Positions 17,043 to 26,133 of a DNA stretch of 37,332 nt are shown piece by piece. Origin of the DNA: an uncultured Bacteroidota bacterium. Its GTDB lineage: Bacteria > Bacteroidota > Bacteroidia > Bacteroidales > P3. Position 1 is the first letter of the stretch. Every line of letters begins with the position of its first letter. A program made the translations under genes and the position numbers. The DNA lies in assembly GCA_902796265.1 (NCBI GenBank), contig CADBOG010000107.1, positions 1-37,332 of the forward strand, in the 5' to 3' direction. The notes under the pieces were generated by a model that did no database searches, was not told where the DNA came from, and saw nothing but the letters and a program-made list of their open reading frames with translations.

Positions 17043-17969
17043 ATGTTGAGGAAATTATTCATATTGTTGACAATGAGTATTTTCTGCGTGTGTTGTTATG
17101 CGCAGGAGTTTCGTTGTTCTGTGAATATCAACTACCAAAAACTGCAATCGACTACACAACAATACGAAACGGGCGACATAAAAATTTTCGAGACAATGAA
17201 GAGAGCTATTGAGGATTTCATCAATGGTCGCCATTGGACGAATTTGGAACTTGAACAAAATGAACGCCTCGATTGCTCAATCAATATCGTTCTATCGCAA
17301 CGCACTTCTGCCACCGACTTTGTAGGGCAGATTTCTCTTCAGCTGAGAAGACCTGTGTTCAATTCGAACTATACGTCGGGTTTGTTCAACTATATGGAGG
17401 GCGCCAACGATATGACTTTCTCGTTTAACGAGAGTCAACCTCTTGAGTTCGATCCAAATACCTATTATGACAATCTGTCGTCGGTGTTGGGCTTTTACTG
17501 CTACATTATGCTGGGTATGTATTTCGACTCGTTCGGACCTAACGGCGGTGATGCTTTCTTTGAGGTGGCTCGCAACATTGCTCAGACGGCCAGCACCTCA
17601 CCCAACAAGGGATGGAAGGCTAGCGATAGCCAGAAGTCGCGCTACTGGTTTATGGAAAACCATACCAACTCGGCTTACGAGGCGATTCATAGCGTATACT
17701 ACTATTATTATCGCATGGGGTTAGATATGATGACGAAGGATCAGCCGACGGCCAGACAAAATATCATCCAGGCGCTGAAGTATCTGCAGCAGGTTCACAA
17801 AAAACGCTCTAACCTGCTGGTTGTGACGCAGTTCATTGATGTGAACATTGCTGAGATTGTGTCGATATTCACTCCTGCTCCCGCTGAGGAACAGAAGACA
17901 ATTTATATGATAATCAAAGAGGTAAGCCCGATAAATATTACTAAGTTGAAAGATTGGAACGTGAAATAA
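17043..17969 (+). CDS. porD: PorD-like protein (DUF4835), T9SS-associated
   Basis: Starting at ATG 17043 the product has 308 residues and opens with a good signal peptide (MLRKLFILLTMSIFCVCCYA, cleavage before QEF). The longer frame from 16977 would put 22 extra residues before the signal sequence and begins upstream of the -7 box. The mature part has the features I associate with DUF4835/PorD: an N-terminal CSVNINYQKLQSTT-like strand, FETMKRAIEDFINGRHWT, the YWFMENH segment and the C-terminal FTPAPAEEQKTIYMIIKEVS. PorD homologues are periplasmic or envelope proteins needed for or linked to type IX secretion in Bacteroidetes. That agrees with three probable T9SS cargo genes in this window. 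No other core T9SS component is present here, so the gene stands apart from the main T9SS cluster. Confidence 0.8.
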   Translation: MLRKLFILLTMSIFCVCCYAQEFRCSVNINYQKLQSTTQQYETGDIKIFETMKRAIEDFINGRHWTNLELEQNERLDCSINIVLSQRTSATDFVGQISLQLRRPVFNSNYTSGLFNYMEGANDMTFSFNESQPLEFDPNTYYDNLSSVLGFYCYIMLGMYFDSFGPNGGDAFFEVARNIAQTASTSPNKGWKASDSQKSRYWFMENHTNSAYEAIHSVYYYYYRMGLDMMTKDQPTARQNIIQALKYLQQVHKKRSNLLVVTQFIDVNIAEIVSIFTPAPAEEQKTIYMIIKEVSPINITKLKDWNVK

Positions 17970-18018
17970 TACCGTATTGTGTTTTTATATTGAATCATTA
18001 TTTTAACCTTAATATATC

Positions 18019-19335
18019 ATGACCCAAATACCTATCCAAAAAGAGGTAATCGACAAGATTGCCGCCGAAAACAAAATAAAGAATCCCGGTAAAGCCAGCA
18101 TCCGTGAGATGCGCAAAATGATTCAGGACGTTGAAAAAGAGACTGGCGTCCGTTTCGTCAAGATGGAGATGGGCATTCCCGGATTGCCTGCTCCTCAGGT
18201 GGGTGTACAAGCCCAGATAGAAGCTCTGAAGAGCGGTGTTGCCAGCATCTATCCTGAGATTTACGGTACTGCCGATTTCAAGAAAGAGGCTGCCCGTTTT
18301 GTGAAGAATTTCCTCGATATCGATGTCACTCCCGACTGCTGCGTCCCTACAGTAGGTTCGATGCAGGCAGGTTTCGCTAGCTTCCTGACTTTGACTCGCT
18401 ATGATGCCAAGAAGACGAAGGTCCTCTTTATCGACCCTGGCTTCCCCGTTCAGAAGCAGCAATGCCGTGTGCTTGGCATCCCGATGAAGGCTTTCGATGT
18501 CTACGAGTATCGTGGCGACAAACTTCGTGACAAACTGGAAGAGGAACTGAAGGATGGCGATGTGGCATGCATGATTTTCAGCAGCCCCAACAACCCTGCA
18601 TGGTTCTGCTTCACCGAACATGAGTTGCAGATTATCGGCGAGATGTCGCAGAAGTATGGCGTGGTCGTCATGGAGGACTCTGCTTATTTCCTGATGGACT
18701 TCCGCAAGGATTACAGCGTTCCCGGCAAGGCACCTTTCCAGCCGACAGTTGCAAAATATACAGACCTTTATGTTATCATGATAAGCGGCTCGAAGTCGTT
18801 CAGCTATGCTGGTGAACGTATAGCCATGATGGTTTGCTCTCCCAAGCTGTTCAACATGGAGTGCCCTGATTTGGCTCGTTTCTACAGCCAGACACAGTTG
18901 GGTCGTGCTCTCATCTTCGGTACCCTCTATTGCCTCTCAAGCGGTACTGCACACAGCGTTCAGTATGCTATGGCTGCAATGCTGAAGGGCGCCAACGACG
19001 GTACTTTCAATTTTGTGAAGGATATCAAAGAGTATGGTGAGAAGGCTGGCATCATGAAGAAGATGTTCACCGACAACGGATTCTTCATCGTGTATGACAA
19101 GGATATGGGCGAAGATATCGGCGATGGTTTCTACTTCACGTTCTGCTATCCTGGCTACGAGGGTGTTGACCTGCTTAACGAACTTATCCGTTACGGTATC
19201 AGCGCTATTGCTCTTGATATCACCGGTAGTTTGAAACAGGGTATACGTGCTTGCGTGGCATTGGTGCTGCGTGAACAGTTCCCCGACCTCAAGTATCGCC
19301 TTGAGAAGTTCCACGAGGATCATCCGATTAAATAA
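18019..19335 (+). CDS. PLP-dependent class I/II aminotransferase
   Basis: The protein has 438 residues and fold-type I aminotransferase features. These are an N-terminal arm, MEMGIPGLPAP in the substrate-entry position, SSPNNPAW (the NxxNPxG-like cofactor region), EDSAYFLMD, and the PLP lysine at about residue 259 in SGSKSFSYAGERI. Arg in the C-terminal domain (GIRACVAL) would hold the substrate carboxylate. Many Bacteroidetes encode this enzyme as a generic aminotransferase; neither sequence nor neighbours fix the amino acid it uses. It has no signal peptide. It lies 49 bp behind the PorD-like gene and may share its transcript, and it ends in a strong bidirectional terminator. Confidence 0.88.
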   Translation: MTQIPIQKEVIDKIAAENKIKNPGKASIREMRKMIQDVEKETGVRFVKMEMGIPGLPAPQVGVQAQIEALKSGVASIYPEIYGTADFKKEAARFVKNFLDIDVTPDCCVPTVGSMQAGFASFLTLTRYDAKKTKVLFIDPGFPVQKQQCRVLGIPMKAFDVYEYRGDKLRDKLEEELKDGDVACMIFSSPNNPAWFCFTEHELQIIGEMSQKYGVVVMEDSAYFLMDFRKDYSVPGKAPFQPTVAKYTDLYVIMISGSKSFSYAGERIAMMVCSPKLFNMECPDLARFYSQTQLGRALIFGTLYCLSSGTAHSVQYAMAAMLKGANDGTFNFVKDIKEYGEKAGIMKKMFTDNGFFIVYDKDMGEDIGDGFYFTFCYPGYEGVDLLNELIRYGISAIALDITGSLKQGIRACVALVLREQFPDLKYRLEKFHEDHPIK

Positions 19336-19355
19336 GAATCGGATATTGAATAATA

Positions 19356-19385
19356 AAAAACAGGCTCATAATTGAGCCTGTTTTT
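19356..19385. terminator. Bidirectional terminator between converging genes
   Basis: A 13-bp perfect stem, AAAAACAGGCTCA (19356-19368) with TGAGCCTGTTTTT (19373-19385), surrounds the loop TAAT. T-rich tails follow on both strands, so it can serve both the aminotransferase gene and the converging lipoprotein gene. A second hairpin (19322-19329 with 19337-19344) straddles the aminotransferase stop codon. Confidence 0.9.
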
Positions 19386-19405
19386 ATTTTGGGTTGTTCG
19401 GTGAC

Positions 19406-20017
19406 TTAGCTTCTAGAGGTGCCGGTCTTTTTCTCAACTTTTATGTAGTTGGGCATGGGGACGACATAGGTGCCGACGTTGAGAGAGGGCTTGATGCGAA
19501 GACCCACCTTCGAGGAGGTACCATCATTCTTGAAGCTGCCGACAAATTTCTTCAGCGAGCTGATGCCTTCCTTGCTGAACATGCTGTAGAGGTCGGTGTT
19601 GACACCAAGAGGCACGGTGGTAGTTTTTTTCTGCTCGATGGTGTAGTTCTTGCTACTGTTGCCTTGTGCGAATTGGGAGTTGTCGATGTCGAGGATCCAA
19701 TCCATGGCTGTAAGGGCGGCGGTACGCTCGGTGGGGTTTGTGATGTCGATATTGACATCCATTGCCATTGGGACAGTTTTGGACAAGAGAGCTTGGGTAA
19801 GCTTGAGGACATCGCCAGCGGTGATGTTGCCGTTAGTGATGTTCTTGACGTTAACGCCAGCTACTTGGAGGTTGTCGACATTCTTTAGGCTGTACTCGCA
19901 ATTTACGAGGTTGGCGAGGTTGGCTGCTTGGTCGACAGTTTGGAGAAAGAAGTCGCAAGCGGTGAGTGAAACGCAGGCAGCTGCGATTGCGAAAAAGCGT
20001 ATTAATCTTTTTTTCAT
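19406..20017 (-). CDS. Lipoprotein, possibly LEA14/WHy-like
   Basis: The 203-residue protein starts with MKKRLIRFFAIAAACVSLTAC, where LTAC is a lipobox and C21 the likely lipidated residue. The mature part has alternating strands with aliphatic residues (YSLKNVDNLQVAGVNVKNI, MDVNIDITNPTERTAALTAM, DWILDIDNSQFAQG) and the N-P-T motif seen in LEA14-type (water-stress and hypersensitive response) beta domains. Such lipoproteins are frequent in Bacteroidetes; the role is unknown. The gene has its own -7 box at 20055-20062 and converges on the aminotransferase gene. The lipoprotein call is firm; the LEA-like fold is a tentative reading from strand pattern. Confidence 0.75.
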   Translation of the reverse strand: MKKRLIRFFAIAAACVSLTACDFFLQTVDQAANLANLVNCEYSLKNVDNLQVAGVNVKNITNGNITAGDVLKLTQALLSKTVPMAMDVNIDITNPTERTAALTAMDWILDIDNSQFAQGNSSKNYTIEQKKTTTVPLGVNTDLYSMFSKEGISSLKKFVGSFKNDGTSSKVGLRIKPSLNVGTYVVPMPNYIKVEKKTGTSRS

Positions 20018-20054
20018 AATGTTAGATGTTTATTCGTTTTTTGTTTTCAAAATG

Positions 20055-20062
20055 CAAAGTTA
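20055..20062 (-). promoter_or_regulatory. -7 box for the lipoprotein gene
   Basis: On the minus strand this reads TAACTTTG, an exact TAnnTTTG box followed by CA, 37 bp before the ATG at 20017. A weak TTGC stands about 21 bp upstream. Confidence 0.6.
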
Positions 20063-20118
20063 CAAATATTTTCTAATACAAGGGCAATAAAGTTTAAAGT
20101 TTAGAGTTTATAATAATT

Positions 20119-20204
20119 GTTTCAAGTTTCAGGTTTCAAGTTTCAGGTGGCCTATGGCATTAAAATAAGAATTGAGAATTGAAAATTGAAAATTGAGAAT
20201 TGAG
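20119..20204. repeat. Two different heptamer arrays side by side
   Basis: Four copies of GTTTCAR fill 20119-20146. After a 23-bp gap, five gapless copies of AATTGAR fill 20170-20204. Both units are 7 bp long and both vary between A and G at the last position. They lie between the divergent lipoprotein and T9SS type B genes. Confidence 0.85.
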
Positions 20205-20288
20205 AGTTTATGGTTGCCTAAAAAAAATATTATGATTTTGTCAACTTTTTTGTCTTTAGATGTCACTATATATACAGAACGTATAAAT

Positions 20289-22853
20289 ATGGTTATGGAT
20301 AAGCTGTTCGGTTGTATGGGAAAACGATTGAGCATATTAGCTGTATTGCTTCTGCTGTTGTTGCCGATGCCGCTATTGGGGCAGAATATGTCAACGATAG
20401 GGAACGACTATTGGTTGTGTTTTCTCAATAACAATAGTACATTATATACGGGTACGAAGCATAGGATTTTTGTTTCGAGTGCAAACAATTGTTCTGTTAC
20501 TGTAAGCAATCCTAGGACGGGGTGGTCAACGACGCAGAATGTCACTGTCGGAGCTGTGACTACTATTGAGGTGCCAATGGAGCAATGTGAGAATACCCAG
20601 TCGGAAGTTGTTGTTGACAAGGGTATACATGTCACATCAACGGGTATGATTTCCGTCTATTCATCAACGTTAAGCACAGCAACATACGAGGCTGCCAATA
20701 TTTTGCCTACTTCTACATTGCGAGATGATTATGTTCTGCTTACTTATCCTGCCGACAGATATGGATGTGTGTTTGCCATTGTTGCCACAGAGGATAATAC
20801 AACAGTTGATATTGTGCTTACAAGCCCTACCTACAATGGGGCTTCGGCAGGCGATACACTCACTGTTAATTTGCAATATGCAGGACAGGTATATCAAGTG
20901 TTTCAGCAATATGAGAATTCGAGTTATCCGATGAACAATTTTAGGGATATAACGGGTACGAGGGTACATTCGCGTAATTGTAAACCCATCGCGGTTTTCA
21001 ATGGCGATGTGTGTGTGTATATACCCTATTTCATAACAGGACAGACATGCGACTTGGTATACGAACAATGTATACCTCCCGAATATTGGGGCCGCAAATA
21101 TATTGTACCTTTCTTACCTTTTAATTCTTATGATGGACATCCAAACTATGTGCGAGTTACAGCACTATATGATTCAACCCTTGTGACTCGTAATAATGGG
21201 GAGTCAGTTTTGGTGAATGCGGGAGAGTCGTATGATTTTCAAATTATTAGGAATAATACAACTGTTGCTGATGTCGTTGATGCCTCGTTGCCGGTATCGG
21301 TGAACCTTTATTTCGCTAGCTCGGATAATACTAATGGTGACCCTTCAATGCTCAATATCTCACCTATAGAGCAGAGGGTTGACAATGTCACATTTGTGTG
21401 CCGCTCGACGCAGAATACACAAAACCATAAGGTTAACGTAATATTGCGAACGGATGAAAGGCATCTCTTTCGACTTGATGGATCGGCACATTCGGATGAA
21501 TTCTCAGTAGTTACTGAAGATATTACATACTCTAGTGCAATCTTCAATCTTTCGGCAGGCAGCCATACAATGAGCATGAATGGTGGTTCGGGTTTTGTTG
21601 GCCATGTTTTTGGCATTGGTAGGCGAGAGAGCTATGCTTACTCGGTGGGTTCGAGATTATATAGCATGACTAATACTTTGTATGTGAATGATGTTCAGGT
21701 GCGTCAAAGCGATACTGTTATGGGGTGTAAAGGTGATACGCTAGCTTTTAAAGTGAAACATGACTCCAATATTAATTATGTTGTGTGGAATATTGACGGA
21801 ACTTTTCTGGTTGGAGATTCGGTCAACTATACATTTCCTACTTTAGGCACAAGAGAGGTTGTGGCATATCTTAGTCGAACAGAGCCTACTTGTTTCAGTA
21901 CTGATGACACCCTTCGCACTTTTGTAAACATTCATGGTCAAGATACAACGATGATGGATACTGCTGTTTGCAACTTTCCGTTCGTTTGGTTTGGCAACCA
22001 ATATACTGAGTCGGACACTCTCGAGCATCATCTGCAAAATACCTTCGGGTGCGACAGCTTGCTGCTGCTTAATATTGAATTGACCGACGAAGGAAAGGAC
22101 ACCACGATATTGGATACTGTTGTTTGCAATCTCCCGTTTATTTGGTTTGACAATCAATATACTGAGTCGGACACTCTCGAACATCATCTGCTAAACGCCA
22201 TTGGGTGTGACAGCTTGCTGCTGATGAATCTCGTAGTAGGGGAAAATGATACTGTGAGAATTAGAGTTGATGGTTGCGATAGCGCCAATTGCTTTGATAA
22301 TTATTACTATAATGATACTTTAGCTGTCGCTAATTTGATGTCGAATGCTGGATGCGATAGTGTTGTATTTGCCGATGTTTATATACATCCTTCGTATTAT
22401 CTTATTGCCCGAGAGACAATTAACCAATATGACACTTTGGTGTGGATTGATGGAGATAGTTATTGGTCGGAGGAACAGCATCCCGAAGTGGTGTTGAGGA
22501 GCCGCTATGGCTGTGACAGCACCTTGCGGCTTTCGCTGACAGTAATACCATACGAACCGCCAGCAGAACAGGACAGTTCGAGTATTTGGGTACCCAACTG
22601 CTTCACTCCTGATGAGGAAACGAACAGTCAATTCAAGGTGTTTGGTAATGATATTATAGAGATGCGCGTGTTTATCTTCAATCGTTGGGGGTTGATAGTG
22701 ACTGAATTTGATGGACTTACGGAAGGATGGGACGGAACATACAAAGGAGAGAAGTGCAAGCAAGAGACGTATGTCTATTTGATTGAATATAGAATAAAAG
22801 CCATGCCCGCAGTAATTCAAAAGAAGGTGGGAACGGTGCTGTTGCTGAGGTGA
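20289..22853 (+). CDS. IgGFc-binding-like surface protein with T9SS type B tail
   Basis: The frame opens at 20193, but ATG 20289 (or 20295) puts a signal peptide at the start (MVMDKLFGCMGKRLSILAVL, cleavage after LLGQ) and gives 854 residues. The N-terminal ~430 residues resemble the IgGFc-binding/adhesive domain common in Bacteroidetes (GNDYWLCFLNN, YEAANILPTSTLRDDYVLL, YAGQVYQVFQQ). A PKD-like segment follows (VWNIDGTFLVGDSVNYTF). Next come four GCDS repeats, the first two nearly identical with a 52-residue period. The C-terminal ~85 residues (PNCFTPDEETNSQFKVFG, VFIFNRWGLIVTEF, GWDGTYKGEKC, TYVYLIEY) form a type B (CHU_C, gliding-motility-associated) sorting domain. The protein is therefore a probable T9SS cargo exported to the surface or medium. 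The next downstream gene has its own promoter. Confidence 0.87.
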   Translation: MVMDKLFGCMGKRLSILAVLLLLLLPMPLLGQNMSTIGNDYWLCFLNNNSTLYTGTKHRIFVSSANNCSVTVSNPRTGWSTTQNVTVGAVTTIEVPMEQCENTQSEVVVDKGIHVTSTGMISVYSSTLSTATYEAANILPTSTLRDDYVLLTYPADRYGCVFAIVATEDNTTVDIVLTSPTYNGASAGDTLTVNLQYAGQVYQVFQQYENSSYPMNNFRDITGTRVHSRNCKPIAVFNGDVCVYIPYFITGQTCDLVYEQCIPPEYWGRKYIVPFLPFNSYDGHPNYVRVTALYDSTLVTRNNGESVLVNAGESYDFQIIRNNTTVADVVDASLPVSVNLYFASSDNTNGDPSMLNISPIEQRVDNVTFVCRSTQNTQNHKVNVILRTDERHLFRLDGSAHSDEFSVVTEDITYSSAIFNLSAGSHTMSMNGGSGFVGHVFGIGRRESYAYSVGSRLYSMTNTLYVNDVQVRQSDTVMGCKGDTLAFKVKHDSNINYVVWNIDGTFLVGDSVNYTFPTLGTREVVAYLSRTEPTCFSTDDTLRTFVNIHGQDTTMMDTAVCNFPFVWFGNQYTESDTLEHHLQNTFGCDSLLLLNIELTDEGKDTTILDTVVCNLPFIWFDNQYTESDTLEHHLLNAIGCDSLLLMNLVVGENDTVRIRVDGCDSANCFDNYYYNDTLAVANLMSNAGCDSVVFADVYIHPSYYLIARETINQYDTLVWIDGDSYWSEEQHPEVVLRSRYGCDSTLRLSLTVIPYEPPAEQDSSSIWVPNCFTPDEETNSQFKVFGNDIIEMRVFIFNRWGLIVTEFDGLTEGWDGTYKGEKCKQETYVYLIEYRIKAMPAVIQKKVGTVLLLR

Positions 22854-22865
22854 AAAAGCAATCGT

Positions 22866-22897
22866 TTTGGTGGAATGGGAAAAAAAGTGTAACTTTG
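22866..22897 (+). promoter_or_regulatory. Complete Bacteroidetes promoter of the phosphonate operon
   Basis: TTTG at 22866-22869 and TAACTTTG at 22890-22897 are separated by exactly 20 bp, matching the sigma-ABfr consensus TTTG-N19-21-TAnnTTTG. It is the only full two-box match I found in the window. Transcription should begin near 22903, so the leader is about 48 nt. Confidence 0.8.
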
Positions 22898-22902
22898 CAA
22901 AC

Positions 22903-22922
22903 CTCTCTTTTCTTAAAGAGAG
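22903..22922 (+). promoter_or_regulatory. Hairpin at the 5' end of the operon leader
   Basis: CTCTCTTT (22903-22910) pairs perfectly with AAAGAGAG (22915-22922) around a TCTT loop. It lies at the expected transcription start and is not followed by a T-run, so it is more likely an mRNA-stabilising or regulatory 5' structure than a terminator. Confidence 0.5.
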
Positions 22923-22950
22923 AGGGTATTGGTTTTATAATTAGAAAGTT

Positions 22951-23703
22951 ATGAAGAATATTGCAGTTGTGCTAGCAGGCGGAATGGGGAAAAGGATGTG
23001 TTCGCAAGTTCCGAAGCAGTTTTTGATGCTGTCGGGAAGGACGGTTATTGAATATTCTATTGAGAGATTCAATAGTCATCCTTCGATAGATGAGGTGTGT
23101 GTGGTGATACATCCTGAATGGAGAGAAAAAATGGAAGGCATCATAGAAAAGAACTGTTGGCAGAAACTGAAGAAAGTAGTTGATGGGGGAGAAGAACGGT
23201 ATATGTCAACACTCAATGCCGTGATGGCATATATTGATGAGCCGGATGACACAAATCTGCTTATTCATGATGCTGCGAGACCTATGGTGTCGTCGGAAAT
23301 CATAGACAGGGTGGTGGCGACATTGCAGACACATGAGGCGGTAGGTGTGGCGGTGCCGAGTACGGACACGGTATGGGAGGTTCATCCCGATTTCAATGGC
23401 GACATGAAGTTGAAAGACGGTGAGTTGCCACGTTTTATTGCACGCATACCCGAACGCAAACTTATGTGGAGGGCTCAGACACCCCAGGCATTTCGACTGC
23501 CCTTGATACGCGATGCATATCAGCGAGCATTGCAGGATGCAATGTTTCAAGCCACAGATGATTGCGGAGTTGTCCGCAAATATATGCCAGGAACAAAGAT
23601 AGCGGTGGTAGAAGGTGAAGAGATAAACATGAAAGTTACAACGCCCCAAGACATTGATTTCTTGGGCAAATGTTTAGAAAATAATAATTGTCCTAATAAA
23701 TGA
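22951..23703 (+). CDS. ispD: IspD/TarI-family cytidylyltransferase
   Basis: The 250-residue protein has the CTP-binding loop at 9-24 ([16 protein letters not shown]), [10 protein letters not shown] (105-114), [17 protein letters not shown] and the final [15 protein letters not shown]. This is the IspD superfamily: CTP plus a sugar- or polyol-phosphate gives the CDP derivative and pyrophosphate. The HDAARP form and the [15 protein letters not shown] stretch look closer to TarI-type ribitol-5-phosphate cytidylyltransferases of glycan clusters than to my memory of the Bacteroidales housekeeping IspD (HDGVRP). It is the first gene of the phosphonate operon, and its stop overlaps the next start (ATGA). 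It may make a CDP-polyol for the same glycan, or be the MEP-pathway enzyme. The family is firm, the substrate is not. Confidence 0.85.
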   Translation: MKNIAVVLAGGMGKRMCSQVPKQFLMLSGRTVIEYSIERFNSHPSIDEVCVVIHPEWREKMEGIIEKNCWQKLKKVVDGGEERYMSTLNAVMAYIDEPDDTNLLIHDAARPMVSSEIIDRVVATLQTHEAVGVAVPSTDTVWEVHPDFNGDMKLKDGELPRFIARIPERKLMWRAQTPQAFRLPLIRDAYQRALQDAMFQATDDCGVVRKYMPGTKIAVVEGEEINMKVTTPQDIDFLGKCLENNNCPNK

Positions 23704-25010
23704 GCAAAAAAACAGTTTATGTCGGCATGAGTGCCGATATGATCCATCCGGGTCATCTGAATATTATACATGAAGCTGTCAAATTGGGCAGCGTGACCGT
23801 CGGAGTTTTGACCGATGAAGCTATAGCAAGTTACAAACGACTCCCATATCTCACATACGAACAACGAGCTGAAATAGTGAGCAATATCAAGGGAGTAGAT
23901 AGAGTTGTGCCACAGACAACCTTGGATTATGTACCCAACTTGAGGGAACTGAAGCCTGATTTTGTGGTGCATGGCGACGACTGGAAAGAGGGCGTACAAA
24001 AAAAGACACGCCAGCGCATCATAGATGCTATGGCAGAATGGGGCGGCAAGGTGATAGACATTCCTTATACCCAAGGTATTAGCAGTACTGCTATGAACCA
24101 GCGCCTAAAGGAGATTGGTACCACTCCTGAGATTCGCATGAAACGTTTGCGTCGCCTTATTGGAGCCAAAAAGATTGTGCGCATACTTGAGAGTCATAGT
24201 GGATTGACAGGTCTTATCATTGAGAATACTTCGGTAGAGGTCAATGGCAAGAAGGAGGAATTTGATGGAATGTGGGCTTCGAGTCTTACCGATAGCACGA
24301 GCAAGGGCAAACCCGACATTGAAGCTGTCGATATCACTACTCGTCTGCATGACCTTAATGATGCACTTGAGGTGACCACCAAACCTGTTATTTTTGATGG
24401 AGATACAGGAGGAAAGATAGAACATTTTGTTTTTACTGTACGTACCCTTGAGCGACTTGGAATCTCTGCCGTTATCATTGAAGACAAGGTTGGATTGAAG
24501 CAAAACTCGCTATTCGGAACTGATGCAGTACAAACACAAGATACAATTGAGGGTTTTTGTGCAAAAATCAAAGCTGGCAAGAACGCTCAGATAACTGACG
24601 ATTTCATGGTGATTGCCAGAATTGAGAGCCTTATTGCAGGTAAGCCGATAGAAGATGCCTTGGAGCGTGCATACGCTTACGTTGCCGCAGGTGCTGATGC
24701 CATCATGATACACAGTAAGAACAAGGATGGCATGGATATCAAGGAGTTCTGCCTTCGTTTCAGAGAAAAAGATGTAGAAACGCCTATCGTGGCGGTTCCT
24801 ACAACCTACAACCAGTTTACAGAAGATGAGCTTGCCTCGTGGGGCATCAATGTGGTCATTTATGCTAACCACATGCTAAGAGCTGCCTATCCGGCAATGG
24901 TTGATTGTGCCAAAAGTATACTTATGCACCAGCGTAGCCTTGAGGCTAGTGAGCAGTATTGTATGCCAATCAAGGAGATACTCACCCTTATTCCTGGTAC
25001 AAAGAAATGA
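23700..25010 (+). CDS. aepX: Fom1-like cytidylyltransferase-PEP mutase fusion
   Basis: The 436-residue protein has two domains. Residues 1-140 are a small nucleotidyltransferase of the glycerol-3-phosphate cytidylyltransferase type ([15 protein letters not shown] with HPGH at 16-19, [11 protein letters not shown], and GISST at 126-130). Residues ~150-436 are phosphoenolpyruvate mutase, with DGDTGG (233-238) and the diagnostic EDKxxxxxNS motif (261-270, [10 protein letters not shown]). The mutase makes the C-P bond by turning PEP into phosphonopyruvate. The same domain order is known in Fom1 of Streptomyces fosfomycin synthesis, where the N-terminal domain attaches CMP to 2-hydroxyethylphosphonate. 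By analogy this protein would act at the first and fourth steps of the pathway. Both ends overlap neighbours by ATGA. Confidence 0.92.
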   Translation: MSKKTVYVGMSADMIHPGHLNIIHEAVKLGSVTVGVLTDEAIASYKRLPYLTYEQRAEIVSNIKGVDRVVPQTTLDYVPNLRELKPDFVVHGDDWKEGVQKKTRQRIIDAMAEWGGKVIDIPYTQGISSTAMNQRLKEIGTTPEIRMKRLRRLIGAKKIVRILESHSGLTGLIIENTSVEVNGKKEEFDGMWASSLTDSTSKGKPDIEAVDITTRLHDLNDALEVTTKPVIFDGDTGGKIEHFVFTVRTLERLGISAVIIEDKVGLKQNSLFGTDAVQTQDTIEGFCAKIKAGKNAQITDDFMVIARIESLIAGKPIEDALERAYAYVAAGADAIMIHSKNKDGMDIKEFCLRFREKDVETPIVAVPTTYNQFTEDELASWGINVVIYANHMLRAAYPAMVDCAKSILMHQRSLEASEQYCMPIKEILTLIPGTKK

Positions 25011-26131
25011 TTACGCCTCAGTTTTTTATAGAAACACTACAGAAAGAGGGGGTGGAGTTTTTTACTGGTGTTCCCGACTCCCTTTTGAAAAATGTGTGTG
25101 CTTATATAACCGACCACTTTGATTCAAACCACAACATTATTGCTGCCAATGAGGGAGGTGCTGTGGCTTTGGCAGCAGGTTATCATCTGGCCACAGGTAA
25201 GGTGGGTTGTGTATATATGCAGAATAGCGGTGAGGGTAATGCAGTTAATCCCCTTGCATCACTAACTGACGGCGAGGTGTATCATATTCCGTTGTTGTTG
25301 CTAATAGGATGGCGTGGACGCCCTGGTGTACATGATGAGCCTCAGCATGTGAAGCAAGGTAAAATAACCACTGGTCTCCTCAACGTAATGGGTATCAACT
25401 ATGAGGTTCTGTCAAAAGAAGAGGATCAGGCGACCAAGCAGATAGGTAAGGCGATGAATAGCATACGAGAGTCGGGTAACGCTTTTGCTCTTGTTATTGA
25501 GAAGGATACGTTTGACAGTTATACTCTTCAGAATGTTGAGAAGAACGATTATCCAATGAGTCGTGAAGAGGCAATAAAGATTGTTGCCGCCAGCATACCT
25601 TCCGATGCAGTTATAGTTAGCACCACAGGCATGATTAGTAGAGAACTATTCGAGTATCGCGCTGCTATGGGGCAGGGACATGAACGCGACTTCCTGACAG
25701 TCGGTTCGATGGGTCATGCCTCGATGATTGCCCTCGGCATAGCATTGCAGCACCCCGAAAGAAAAGTGTACTGTTTTGACGGAGACGGTGCAAGTATAAT
25801 GCATTTGGGCAATATGGCTATCGTTGGCAGTAAACATCCAAGCAACTATGTGCATGTGGTCTTTAACAATGGTGCCCATGACAGCGTTGGAGGACAGCCA
25901 ACTGTAGGTCATAGCATTGATTTAGTGAAGATTGCTTATTCTGTAAATTATGAATACGCATCATGTGTAAGTACCACTGAGAAGCTTCAGGAAGCCTTGA
26001 AAGAAAATCAATCCGAAGGTTTGCGACTGTTGGAAATCAGAGTCAAAAAAGGAAATCGAAAGGATTTAGGTAGACCGACAACAACACCTGTTCAGAACAA
26101 AGCAGCATTGATGGATTTTTTGAAAAAATAG
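25007..26131 (+). CDS. aepY: Phosphonopyruvate decarboxylase
   Basis: The start is ATG 25007, overlapping the previous stop by 4 bp; an ORF opening at 24959 is rejected because it runs 52 bp into the mutase gene. The product has 374 residues. [10 protein letters not shown] (21-30) is typical of this enzyme, [12 protein letters not shown] (47-58) carries the conserved Glu of thiamine-diphosphate enzymes, and [14 protein letters not shown] (257-270) with [11 protein letters not shown] (286-296) forms the Mg-ThDP site. Single-chain phosphonopyruvate decarboxylases have this length. It drives the unfavourable mutase reaction forward by decarboxylating phosphonopyruvate to phosphonoacetaldehyde. 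Its place directly behind the mutase supports the call over sulfopyruvate decarboxylase. Confidence 0.95.
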   Translation: MITPQFFIETLQKEGVEFFTGVPDSLLKNVCAYITDHFDSNHNIIAANEGGAVALAAGYHLATGKVGCVYMQNSGEGNAVNPLASLTDGEVYHIPLLLLIGWRGRPGVHDEPQHVKQGKITTGLLNVMGINYEVLSKEEDQATKQIGKAMNSIRESGNAFALVIEKDTFDSYTLQNVEKNDYPMSREEAIKIVAASIPSDAVIVSTTGMISRELFEYRAAMGQGHERDFLTVGSMGHASMIALGIALQHPERKVYCFDGDGASIMHLGNMAIVGSKHPSNYVHVVFNNGAHDSVGGQPTVGHSIDLVKIAYSVNYEYASCVSTTEKLQEALKENQSEGLRLLEIRVKKGNRKDLGRPTTTPVQNKAALMDFLKK

Positions 26132-26133
26132 TT

